From contig NZ_JAPENX010000001.1 in the NCBI RefSeq assembly GCF_026341815.1, forward strand, positions 6,014,001 to 6,078,000: a stretch of DNA of 64,000 bases, in the 5' to 3' direction. The notes beneath the pieces are model-generated. The model ran no database searches. It was not told where the DNA came from and saw only the letters and a list, made by a program, of their open reading frames with translations. Every line of letters begins with the position of its first letter. Position 1 is the first letter of the stretch. Positions 1 through 8,040 of the stretch are shown here, piece by piece. The position numbers and the translations under genes are program-made. Source of the stretch: Streptomyces sp. NBC_00572 (GTDB lineage: Bacteria; Actinomycetota; Actinomycetes; Streptomycetales; Streptomycetaceae).

Positions 1-1922
1 AGGACATCCTGCTGATGCGCCGTGCCCGAGTCGACTCGGTCACCCTCGGGGTCTTCTCCTGGGCACGCATCGAACCCACGCCGGGCGCCCGCGAGTTCGG
101 GTGGCTCGACCGCCTCATGGACCTCACCCACGACCACGGCATCAGTGTCGTCCTCGCCACCCCCACCTCCTCGCCACCGCCCTGGATGGGGCGGCTCCAC
201 CCCGAGACACTGCCCCGCGACGAGGACGGCAGGACCGAATGGTGGGGCTCGCGCCAGCACTTCTCCCACTCCAGCGAGGTCTACCGGCAGTACGCCGCCG
301 CGATCACCGAAGATCTCGCCGCCCGCTACGCCGGACACCCGGCCCTCACCATGTGGCACATCAACAACGAGTACTGCACCTACGACTGGGGCGACGAGGC
401 CGCCCGTACCTTCCGCCGCTGGCTCCAGGACCGGTACGGCACCCTCGACGCGCTCAACACCGCCTGGGGCACCGCCTTCTGGAGCCAGCGGTACGGCGAC
501 TGGGCCGAGGTCCTGCCACCCCGCCGCGCCCACTACCTGAAGAACCCGGCACACGTCCTCGACTTCCGGCGCTACACCTCCGACCAGCTCCTGGAGTGCT
601 ATCGGGCCGAACGGGACATCGTCCGCCGCCACACCCCGCACCTGCCCGTGACCACCAACTTCATGCCGTTCTGGTCCGGCCAGGACGGCTGGGCCTGGGC
701 CGCCGAGGAGGATCTCGTCTCGGTCGACGTCTACCCCGACCCACGGGACCCGGGCTCCGGCGCGTACAACGCGATGATCGGAGACCTGACCCGCTCCCAG
801 GCCGGCGGCGGGCCGTGGATGGTCATGGAGCAGGCCGCCGGCGCCGTCAGCTGGCGGGGCGTCAACCACCCCAAACCGTATGGACTCAACCGCCTCTGGG
901 CCCTCCAGACCGTCGCCCACGGTGCGGACGCCGTCTGCTACTTCCAGTGGCGGCAGTCCCGTCAGGGCGCGGAGAAGTTCCACTCCGGGATGCTCGGCCA
1001 CGCCGGGGAACGGGGCCGTGTCTTCCAGGAGACCGTCCGCATAGGCGAAGACCTCGCCCGGCTCGGCCCCCGCGTCGCCGGCAGCCGCGTCACCACCGAC
1101 ATCGCCGTCCTGCACGACTGGAACTCCTGGTGGGCCGGCGCCCAGGACGGGGCGCTCTCCCGCCTGGTCGACCATGCCGAGATCGTCCGAGCCTGGCACC
1201 GGGCCCTCTGGGAGGCCCACCTCCCCGCCTCCTTCGCCCACCCCCACCACGACCTCGGCGGCCACCGGCTCGTCGTCGTCCCGCACCTCTACCTCCTCGA
1301 CGACACCGCCATCGACAACCTCCTCGCGTACGTGCGCGGCGGCGGCACCCTCGTCTGCGGTTTCCTCACCGGCATCGCCGACCAGGACGACCGGGTCCGC
1401 CCCGGCGGGATGGACGCCCGCCTCCGCGAACTCCTCGGCATCGACCTGCTCCAGGAGTGGTGGCCGCTCGACGAGGGCGAACACGTCGACTGCGGCACCT
1501 TCAAGGGCTCCCTCTGGTCCGAGGAGCTGACCGCCGCCCCCGGCGCGGAGACGGTGGCCGCCTACCGGGGCGGGGAACTCGACGGCCTTCCCGCCGTGCT
1601 CCGCAACGGCCGCGCCTGGTACGTCTCCACCCTCCCCGAACCGGCAGGACTGCGGGACCTGCTCGCCGCCGTGGCCCACGAGGCCGGGGCGCACCCGCTC
1701 CTCGACGGACTGCCCGCCGACGTCGAAGCCGTCCGGCGCGGCGAACTGCTCTTCCTCCTCCACCACGGGCCCGACCCGGTCACGGTGCCGCTGCCCGGCC
1801 GCCACCGTGACCTGCTCACCGGTGCGGAGGTCGAAGGGGCGCTGAAGCTCGACCGGTACGGAGCGGCGGTCCTGGAGGAGTGCGGACCGGGCCCCGTGCC
1901 CGCGTCGGAGGGACGTCCGTGA
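1..1922 (+). CDS. GH42 beta-galactosidase (5' end outside window)
   Basis: Cytoplasmic exo-beta-galactosidase that would release galactose from imported galacto-oligosaccharides. The frame is open back to the window edge (it reads DILLMRRARVDSVTLG), so the true start, including the usual FGGDYNPEQW segment, lies upstream. Counting from the first in-frame ATG at position 15, the GH42 acid/base is E119 in HINNEY and the nucleophile is E272 in MVMEQAAG; FQWRQSRQGAEKFHSGM is also a GH42 hallmark. There is no signal peptide in the visible part. It lacks the cysteine cluster seen in the second GH42 protein at 18444-20465. The stop overlaps the GTG of the downstream fucosidase gene (GTGA), so the two are translationally coupled. 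Family certain; substrate inferred. Confidence 0.93.
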   Translation, partial: DILLMRRARVDSVTLGVFSWARIEPTPGAREFGWLDRLMDLTHDHGISVVLATPTSSPPPWMGRLHPETLPRDEDGRTEWWGSRQHFSHSSEVYRQYAAAITEDLAARYAGHPALTMWHINNEYCTYDWGDEAARTFRRWLQDRYGTLDALNTAWGTAFWSQRYGDWAEVLPPRRAHYLKNPAHVLDFRRYTSDQLLECYRAERDIVRRHTPHLPVTTNFMPFWSGQDGWAWAAEEDLVSVDVYPDPRDPGSGAYNAMIGDLTRSQAGGGPWMVMEQAAGAVSWRGVNHPKPYGLNRLWALQTVAHGADAVCYFQWRQSRQGAEKFHSGMLGHAGERGRVFQETVRIGEDLARLGPRVAGSRVTTDIAVLHDWNSWWAGAQDGALSRLVDHAEIVRAWHRALWEAHLPASFAHPHHDLGGHRLVVVPHLYLLDDTAIDNLLAYVRGGGTLVCGFLTGIADQDDRVRPGGMDARLRELLGIDLLQEWWPLDEGEHVDCGTFKGSLWSEELTAAPGAETVAAYRGGELDGLPAVLRNGRAWYVSTLPEPAGLRDLLAAVAHEAGAHPLLDGLPADVEAVRRGELLFLLHHGPDPVTVPLPGRHRDLLTGAEVEGALKLDRYGAAVLEECGPGPVPASEGRP

Positions 1923-4144
1923 TCCACGGAACCTGGGAGCCCGCGCCCGCCACCCGCTGGGAGGACGCCTTTCTCGCCGGGAACGGCAGGCACGGCGCCC
2001 TCGTCCTCGGCGACCCCGAGGACGACCGGGTGATCGTCACCCACCACACCCTCGTACGGCCGAACAACGCGCCCGCCGACACCGCGCCACCACAGCTCGC
2101 CGCCGCGCTCCCCGCGCTGCAGGACGCCCTGCTCGCCGGGGACGCCACCGCCGCCGAACGCTTCACGGACGGGCGCCCGCTGCGCTGGGTCCGGCCCTTC
2201 CACCCCGCCTTCCAGACCCGCGTCCGGAGCCGTACGCCCGGCACCCCGGCACTCGCCGCACGCCGATCCGTGGACTTCGCCGACGGGCTGGTCACCGGGG
2301 AGTGCGGGCAGCGGCGCAGCGAGGTCCTCGTCTCCCGCGCCGACGACGTGATCGTCCAGTACGTCTCCGAGCCCGGACCCGTCGTCGAGATCGGCCTCGA
2401 CCACCGGCTGCCCGGCGCCCCCACCGAGCTCGGGGCAGGCCGGGGCGTCGCCACCGCGGGCCGGGAGACCGTCCTGACCCTGCGGGCCCGCTACCCGGAC
2501 AGCCCACTCGGATACACCGGCCTCACCCTTCTGCTCACCGACACCGGCCTGACCACGGTCACCTCGTCCGGTGTCCGCGTGGAGGGGGCCGGGCAGCTGC
2601 TGCTGCTCACCCGGGTGCGGCGGCACGGAGGGGATGCCGACGCGGCCCGGGAGACGGAGGAGCTGTTGCGGGAGCTGCGGGCAGTGGTCGCCGAAGCCAC
2701 CCGCGCCTCCTCCTCGGACCTCGCCGCCCTCCACGGACGGCTGCGAGCCCGCCACACCGCACGGCACAGCGCCGCCTACCGGCGCGTCTCCCTCGACCTC
2801 GGCGCGGACGAGGCCGAGCGCGCCCTCCCCGGCTCCGTCCTCCTGCGCCGGCCCGGCAGCCCCGCCCTCCTGGAACGTCTCTTCGCGGCCGGCCGCTACC
2901 ACCTGCTGTCCTCCTCCGGTACGCATCCGCCCCGGCTCACCGGGCTCTGGACCGGGGACTGGGACACGGCGTGGTCGGGGGCGTTCACCACCAACGCCAA
3001 CCTCAACCTCCAGACCGCGTCGGCCGTCGCCGGCGACCTGCCTGAGGTGACGGAGGCTCACACCGCGTTCATCGAGGGCCAGTTAGGAGACTGGAGGGAC
3101 AACGCCCGGGCGATCTTCGGGACCGGGGGCATCGTCGCCCCCTCGCACACGGACGGCGTCTCGGGGCACACGTACCACTTCAGCCGCGAATACCCCCTCC
3201 ACCTGTGGACGGCGGGCGCCGACTGGCTCCTCAAACCACTCCTCGACCACGAGGAGGCGAGCGGGACACGCGACCCGAGGACCTCGGCCGCCCTCGCCGA
3301 ACTCGCCCTCTTCTACACGGACTTCCTCACCCGTGCCGATCCCGACGGCCGCATCGTCGTCGTCCCCTCGTACTCCCCGGAGAACCGCCCGCGCGGTGGG
3401 AGCTGGGGCGCGGTCAACTCGACGATGGACATCGCCGCGGCCCGCCACGCCCTCCGGGCGGCAGCCGACCGGGCGCCGCTGGCGGACGCCGCCCGCCTGC
3501 GCGCGCTCGCCGACCGCCTTCCGCCCTACCGGGTCAACACCGGGGGAGCGCTCGCCGAGTGGGCGTGGCCCGGCCTCGGCGACCGCTACGACCACCGGCA
3601 CCTCAGCCACCTCTACCCCGTCTGGCCGCTGGACGAGATCAACCCGTACGACACCCCCGACCTCGCGAAGGCCGCCCGGCGCGCCCTCGAACTCCGGCGC
3701 AGCGAGAACGACTCGGCCCACGGACACCTCCACCACGGCCTGGTGGCCGCCCGGTTGGGAGACGCCGCCCGCACCGAGGCCGCGCTGGACCGCGTCCTCA
3801 CGGGCGACTACTTCCACGACTCCCTCATGAGCGCGCACTACCCGGCCCGCGACGTCTACAACGCCGACGCCGCGCACACGCTCCCCGCGCTCCTCATCGA
3901 GGCCCTCGTGCAGTCCACGCCCGCGCGGCTCGTGTTGCTGCCCGCGCCACCCGCCCGGTGCCCGCACGGCCGGCTCACCGGTGTACGGACCCGGTTCGGC
4001 GCCCGTGTCGACCTGACGTGGTCGCCGGGGACGTACCGCGCGGTCCTCCGCCCCGACCGGGACGCCGAGATCGACCTGAGGACCCCGGCGGGGGCCGCAC
4101 GGCTCGTCCTGCGTGCGGGGGAGGAGCGGACGGTCGGTTCCTGA
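1919..4144 (+). CDS. GH95-family alpha-L-fucosidase
   Basis: Predicted glycoside hydrolase of family GH95 (alpha-L-fucosidase or alpha-L-galactosidase), probably cytoplasmic because no signal peptide is visible. I place the start at GTG 1919: it overlaps the previous stop (GTGA) and has GGAGGG six bases upstream. An in-frame GTG 13 codons earlier lacks these. This gives 741 aa, slightly short for GH95. Conserved family segments are WxxxxGNGRxGALVLG near the N-terminus, NANLNLQ near residue 360 (the asparagine pair that supports the catalytic base), SYSPEN near 484 and HRHLSHLYPVWP near 560. The usual IDGNFGG segment is degenerate (YNADAAHTLP near 648), although the Asp remains. Coupling to a beta-galactosidase suggests removal of L-fucosyl or L-galactosyl caps from plant side chains. 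Confidence 0.85.
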   Translation: MIHGTWEPAPATRWEDAFLAGNGRHGALVLGDPEDDRVIVTHHTLVRPNNAPADTAPPQLAAALPALQDALLAGDATAAERFTDGRPLRWVRPFHPAFQTRVRSRTPGTPALAARRSVDFADGLVTGECGQRRSEVLVSRADDVIVQYVSEPGPVVEIGLDHRLPGAPTELGAGRGVATAGRETVLTLRARYPDSPLGYTGLTLLLTDTGLTTVTSSGVRVEGAGQLLLLTRVRRHGGDADAARETEELLRELRAVVAEATRASSSDLAALHGRLRARHTARHSAAYRRVSLDLGADEAERALPGSVLLRRPGSPALLERLFAAGRYHLLSSSGTHPPRLTGLWTGDWDTAWSGAFTTNANLNLQTASAVAGDLPEVTEAHTAFIEGQLGDWRDNARAIFGTGGIVAPSHTDGVSGHTYHFSREYPLHLWTAGADWLLKPLLDHEEASGTRDPRTSAALAELALFYTDFLTRADPDGRIVVVPSYSPENRPRGGSWGAVNSTMDIAAARHALRAAADRAPLADAARLRALADRLPPYRVNTGGALAEWAWPGLGDRYDHRHLSHLYPVWPLDEINPYDTPDLAKAARRALELRRSENDSAHGHLHHGLVAARLGDAARTEAALDRVLTGDYFHDSLMSAHYPARDVYNADAAHTLPALLIEALVQSTPARLVLLPAPPARCPHGRLTGVRTRFGARVDLTWSPGTYRAVLRPDRDAEIDLRTPAGAARLVLRAGEERTVGS

Positions 4145-4185
4145 GCCCGGCCCGGAGGATGTCCGCAGGACCGGTGAGCACGCGG

Positions 4186-5406
4186 TCAGAACCAGTGCAG
4201 GCAGTGCGGGGAGCGCTCGGCGCGGAAGAGGGCGTCGGCGAGCGCGGCCGCACCCGGGCGGTGGGCCCGGATGTGTCCGGCACGCACGAGCGTGCTCGGG
4301 GCGGTGCCGCCGAGGTAGACCGAGCCCAGGTCGCGCACGTCAAGGGACAGGTCGGGCTCCCGGTCCGTCGGCACGCAGTCGGCCTTGCCGTCCCGGACGG
4401 TCAGCAGGTAGCGGCCGTGCTCGCCGAGGAACGGGTCCTCGACGTCGAGGACGAGCTCGCCGTCGGTGTACCAGCCGCGCGCGGTCAGGGCCCGTGGGAC
4501 GTCGAGCAGCCGCACCCACAGCCAGTCGGTGTCGCCGCTCACCCGGCCGGCCCGGAAGTCCGCGAACTGCCAGCGCAGCGGGTGCTGGGGCGGGACGTGC
4601 TTGAACACGACCTGAGAGACCAGGTCGTGGCCGAGGACGAACCGGGCCAGGGCCGTGAAGACGGTGTCGTCGCAGGCGATGGTCTCGTCGACCGTCAGGG
4701 TCTCGGCCTCGCCGATCGAGTAGCCGGCATACCCGTCAGGGACGCCGTCGGCGTCCCTGTGCACGGCGACGTAGCGCGGCGCCGGTGAGATCGGGGGCTG
4801 CCCCGCGCGCAAGGCCCACCAGCGGTGCGGCCGGGACAGCGCGCCGGGCTGGGAGCGGCGGTACCGGTCGTAGACCGCTTCCAGGACCTCTCCGCACTCG
4901 GCACGACGCAGCACCTCGATCGAGCCGGTGGCCGGTGCGTCGGCGACTGCGTGTGTCCGGGGCGAGGCGAGGGCGGCCTCGTGGCGCTGCACCGTCAGCC
5001 GTCCCGTGTAGGTCGCCGGTCCGTAGCCGAACCTGCCGTAGATCGGGGCCTCCGAGGCGAGGAGTACGGAGAGGAACTCCCCGCGGGCCCGCAACTCGGC
5101 GAGCTGATGCCGCATCATCGCGCTGAGCACGCCCTGGCGGCGGTGCGAGGGCAGCACGCCGACGGCGGTCACCCCGGACACCGGGACGAAGGTCTCACCG
5201 GGCAGGGTGAGTTCGAAGGAGTGCGCGGCGGCGGTGCCGACGGGCCGCCCGTCCGCCGTCAGTGCGAGCAGGCAGCGGTCCGTTTCGAGCGCCGACCACC
5301 AGAGCCCGCCGCCCTCGACCGGTGTTTCCGGGAAGCGCCCGAACGCGGCATGGACAGTGTCGACGAAGGCGTCGAAGTCCTCATCGGTCGTGGAACGAAT
5401 CTCCAT
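4186..5406 (-). CDS. Eis-like GNAT N-acetyltransferase
   Basis: Acetyl-CoA-dependent N-acetyltransferase of the Eis type: N-terminal GNAT domain, second GNAT-like domain, then an SCP2-like C-terminal fold. I start at the ATG giving MEIRSTTDEDFDAF (406 aa). An upstream in-frame GTG would add 18 unlikely residues across a palindrome. The acetyl-CoA loop is visible as GVLPSHRRQGVLSAMM, followed by IYGRFGYGPAT. The chain ends ...CLHWF. In Mycobacterium tuberculosis Eis the carboxylate of a C-terminal Phe acts as catalytic base, and that terminal Phe is kept here. Convergent with the fucosidase gene. Acceptor unknown (amines or aminoglycosides in known relatives). Confidence 0.85.
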   Translation of the reverse strand: MEIRSTTDEDFDAFVDTVHAAFGRFPETPVEGGGLWWSALETDRCLLALTADGRPVGTAAAHSFELTLPGETFVPVSGVTAVGVLPSHRRQGVLSAMMRHQLAELRARGEFLSVLLASEAPIYGRFGYGPATYTGRLTVQRHEAALASPRTHAVADAPATGSIEVLRRAECGEVLEAVYDRYRRSQPGALSRPHRWWALRAGQPPISPAPRYVAVHRDADGVPDGYAGYSIGEAETLTVDETIACDDTVFTALARFVLGHDLVSQVVFKHVPPQHPLRWQFADFRAGRVSGDTDWLWVRLLDVPRALTARGWYTDGELVLDVEDPFLGEHGRYLLTVRDGKADCVPTDREPDLSLDVRDLGSVYLGGTAPSTLVRAGHIRAHRPGAAALADALFRAERSPHCLHWF

Positions 5407-5430
5407 TGCAGCCGCTGTCCCCTCGGGTCG

Positions 5431-5455
5431 CGGGCACCACGACGCGTGGTGCCCG
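5431..5455. repeat. Perfect 11-bp inverted repeat between lacI-type and GNAT genes
   Basis: CGGGCACCACG, 3-base loop, CGTGGTGCCCG. It lies 25 bases upstream of the acetyltransferase start and about 80 bases after the stop of the LacI-type gene, both on the minus strand. No T-tract follows. It could be a factor-independent terminator of the regulator gene or an operator/leader hairpin of the acetyltransferase gene. Confidence 0.6.
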
Positions 5456-5534
5456 GCCACAGTCCAGCGTCGACGCGTGGCCGGGGCAAGCGCATTACGG
5501 GTCCGGGGTCGTACGGGCGTTCACATCAGGGCCC

Positions 5535-6566
5535 TCACGGCCGGGCCCGAGGCGACGGCGGCGGGCCCGAGCTGTCCCGTACGGTCAGGGTGGGTGTGAG
5601 GAGTTCGACCCCGGTGGTGTCCGCCCCTGCCCGCCGGGCGAGGCCCGCGATGAGCCGCTCCACCGCCCTGCGGCCCAGCTCCTGCGCGGGAATCGCCACC
5701 GAGCTGAGCGGCACCGAGGCCTGGGCGGCGATCTGGTCGGCGCAGACCGCGACCACCGACACGTCCTCCGGCACGGCCCGGCCCGTGCGCCGCAGCAGGG
5801 CGAGCAGCGGCTCGACCGCCGTCTCGTTCTGCACGACGAAGGCGCTGACCCCGGGCCGCTCGTCGAGGATCCGAGCGAGCACACCGGCCACGGCGTCATG
5901 ACCGCCCTCGCACGGCCGGTGCAGCAGGCGGACACCGAGCTCGGCCGCCCGGTCGCGCAGCCCGCGCAGGGTGCGCTCGGCGAAGCCCGTATGACGGGCG
6001 TAGACACCGGGGGACTCGCCGATGACCGCGATCTCCCGGTGTCCGAGGGACGCCAGATGCTCCACGCACCGCGCTCCGGCCGCCGCGAAGTCCAGATCGA
6101 CGCAGCTCAGACCGGTGGGGTCGGCGGGCAGCCCGACCAGGACGGCCGGCGGGCCCGCGGCGCGCAGCACCGGAAGCCGCTCGTCGTCGAGCTGGACGTC
6201 CATCAGGATCACCGCCTCGGCGAGTCCGCTGCCGGTCACGCGGCGGAGCGCCGACGGTCCTTCCTCCCCGGTGAGGAGCAGCACGTCATAGCCGTGGGCG
6301 CGGGCGGCGGTGGCGACGGCGACCGCGATCTCCAGCATCACCGGCACGTACATGTCGGTGCGCAGGGGGACCATCAGCGCGATGATCCGGGAACGGCTGC
6401 TGGCGAGCGCGCGGGCGCCCGCGTGGGGCTGGTAGCCGAGCTGCTCGATGCTGGCCCGCACCCGCTGCCGGGTGGGGTCCGAGATGGGCCGCTTGCCGCT
6501 GAGGACGTAGCTCACCGTGCTCGCCGACACTCCGGCGTGCCGGGCGACCTCGGCAAGCGTGACCAT
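5535..6566 (-). CDS. LacI-family transcriptional regulator (1)
   Basis: DNA-binding sugar-responsive repressor, 343 aa. The N-terminal LacI helix-turn-helix is clear (TLAEVARHAGVSASTVSYVL) with the hinge-helix region PHAGARALASSRSR, followed by a periplasmic-binding-protein-like effector domain. GGGGAG lies six bases before the ATG. The short upstream region holds several inverted repeats with TCGAA/TTCGA arms, so autoregulation is likely. It probably controls one of the adjacent sugar operons, either the fucosidase/galactosidase pair or the acid-sugar module on its other side. Effector unknown. Confidence 0.9.
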   Translation of the reverse strand: MVTLAEVARHAGVSASTVSYVLSGKRPISDPTRQRVRASIEQLGYQPHAGARALASSRSRIIALMVPLRTDMYVPVMLEIAVAVATAARAHGYDVLLLTGEEGPSALRRVTGSGLAEAVILMDVQLDDERLPVLRAAGPPAVLVGLPADPTGLSCVDLDFAAAGARCVEHLASLGHREIAVIGESPGVYARHTGFAERTLRGLRDRAAELGVRLLHRPCEGGHDAVAGVLARILDERPGVSAFVVQNETAVEPLLALLRRTGRAVPEDVSVVAVCADQIAAQASVPLSSVAIPAQELGRRAVERLIAGLARRAGADTTGVELLTPTLTVRDSSGPPPSPRARP

Positions 6567-6600
6567 CCGTTCTCCCCGCGGGCCGTGACTGAGGTGAAGC

Positions 6601-6727
6601 GAGGCGAATCGCCTCGAATCGCTTCGACGACGCCTGTCGAACGATCGCTTCGACGGCTCAGCGAGACCGTAACGCGGGCGGGTTGACGTGTCCAGAGAAG
6701 TGGGTCAAGAAGATCGAAGCGCTTCGA
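6601..6727. promoter_or_regulatory. Cluster of LacI-type operator-like palindromes
   Basis: Four inverted repeats lie just upstream of the LacI-type gene: 6601-6615 (GAGGCGA, A, TCGCCTC), 6614-6627 (TCGAA, 4 bases, TTCGA), 6637-6653 (TCGAA, 7 bases, TTCGA) and 6714-6727, a perfect 14-bp palindrome TCGAAGCGCTTCGA. The last has the CG-centred symmetric form usual for LacI/GalR operators. Binding by the adjacent regulator is inference. Confidence 0.6.
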
Positions 6728-6777
6728 CGGGAGACGTGTCGCAGCTGAAGCGCCGCAGTTCGCCCGGGTGCCGGTGA

Positions 6778-6949
6778 GGACGATGGCGAGCGCCTCGGGG
6801 CTCTCGACGGAGGGGATCTCGGTGGGCCGGAGCCCGCCGTCGGGGAAGCGGTGCGGGGAGGTGTCGGCGGGGTCCGCCGCCGGTACGGGGTGGCCGATAC
6901 GGCGGAGGGCGTCGCCGCCGGGGAGCCGGGGGGCCGGTCGCGTGGTCAT
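6778..6949 (-). pseudogene. 5' remnant of a U32-peptidase-like gene
   Basis: A GGAGGA ribosome-binding site five bases from an ATG starts a frame reading MTTRPAPRLPGGDALRRIGH, then RFPDGG and EIPSVESPEALAIVL. From memory this is the N-terminus of a conserved actinobacterial protein often annotated as a U32-type peptidase, normally several hundred residues long and continuing into a VPVHRVSQGSG-like segment. Here the similarity stops after about 57 codons and the frame runs on as unrelated sequence to a stop at 6512, across the lacI-type operator region. The remnant follows the alcohol dehydrogenase gene by 56 bases, so it was probably the third gene of the enolase/dehydrogenase operon before a deletion. 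Confidence 0.55.
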
Positions 6950-7005
6950 CGGAGTCCTCCGCTGGGGAGGGCGGACGCGGAAGGGGGGTGGCCGCGGGGT
7001 CGGGT

Positions 7006-8040
7006 TCAGGGGCGGAGGAGGACCTTGCCCGTGTCCGGGGAGCCGCCGCCCGCCAGGGCGAGCGCCTCGCCGAACCCTTCGAGCGGGAACTCGTGGGTGA
7101 CGAGCGGGCCCGGGTCGAGCAGTCCGAGCGAGAGGGCGCGGACGGCATCGGCCCAGGCCGCGGAGGAGGCGCCGAAGACGCTGCGGACCTCCAGCTGGCT
7201 GGCGGAGAGGTGGACGGGGTCGATGCCGGTGGCCCCCGCCGTGAACATGCCGGTGAGGACGACCCGGCCGCCACGGCGGGCGAGCAGACAGGAGGACGCG
7301 GCCGTGGTGGACGCCCCTGCCGTCTCCACGACCAGGTCGAAGCGCCCGGTCTCGCCGTCCGCCTCGGCCGGGGTGAGGGCCCGGCTCGCGCCGAAGTCCA
7401 GGGCCCGTGCCGCCCGTTCCGTCCGCGGGTCCACGACGGCCAGTTCGGCGGGGGAGGAGGCGGCGAGCCACTGGACGGCGAGGAGCCCCAGCGTTCCGGC
7501 ACCGACCACGGCGATCCGCTCGCCCGGGCGTGGCCGGCCCGCCCGCACCGCGGCGGCGACGACGGCGGCCGGTTCGAGCAGGGCGGCGGCACGGAGGTCC
7601 ACCCCGTCCGGCAGGGAGTGCAGGAGCCGGGCGGGTACCAGGACGTGGTCGGCGAACGCGCCCGGTTCGGTGAAGCCGGTCTCGGCGTATCCGGCCGTGC
7701 ACAGGCTGGTCTCGCCGTGCCGGCAGCGCTCGCACAGACCGCAGGACCGGAAGCCCTCGGCGACACACGGCCGGCCCAGGAGAGAGGGATCGACGCCGGT
7801 GCCGACGGCGTCCACGGTGCCGGACCACTCGTGGCCGGGGACGATCGGATAGCGGACGTAGCCCGGGGCGCGGCGGCCCTCGTACAGCTCGCGGTCGCTC
7901 ATGCAGATCCCGGCGGCGGCGACCCTTACCCGTACCTCGTCGGGGCCCGGCTCGGGGACCTTCCGCTCGACCAGCCGGTGAGTGCCGGGCCGTTCGACGA
8001 GGACGGCGCGGCTCACGGCGGCGGATGCGGCGCGCCTCAC
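7006..8040 (-). CDS. Zinc-containing alcohol dehydrogenase (MDR family)
   Basis: NAD(P)-dependent medium-chain polyol/sugar-acid dehydrogenase, about 344 aa. Catalytic zinc ligands are suggested by GICMSD and PGHEW. The structural zinc site is the four-cysteine run SCGLCERCRHGETSLC. The Rossmann loop is VVGAGTLGLLA. I choose GTG 8040 because it overlaps the stop of the upstream dehydratase gene (GTGA); a later GTG at 8016 is possible. Coupling to an enolase-superfamily sugar-acid dehydratase suggests oxidation of a keto-deoxy acid or sugar alcohol in the same pathway. The exact substrate cannot be read from sequence. Confidence 0.88.
   Translation of the reverse strand: MRRAASAAVSRAVLVERPGTHRLVERKVPEPGPDEVRVRVAAAGICMSDRELYEGRRAPGYVRYPIVPGHEWSGTVDAVGTGVDPSLLGRPCVAEGFRSCGLCERCRHGETSLCTAGYAETGFTEPGAFADHVLVPARLLHSLPDGVDLRAAALLEPAAVVAAAVRAGRPRPGERIAVVGAGTLGLLAVQWLAASSPAELAVVDPRTERAARALDFGASRALTPAEADGETGRFDLVVETAGASTTAASSCLLARRGGRVVLTGMFTAGATGIDPVHLSASQLEVRSVFGASSAAWADAVRALSLGLLDPGPLVTHEFPLEGFGEALALAGGGSPDTGKVLLRP

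Noticed and set aside
2302..3061. Long open frames opposite or out of frame to real genes throughout, e.g. across 1562-3061
   Set aside because: High third-position GC keeps alternative frames open. Their translations are Arg/Pro/Gly-rich without motifs, while the overlapping genes have clear families.
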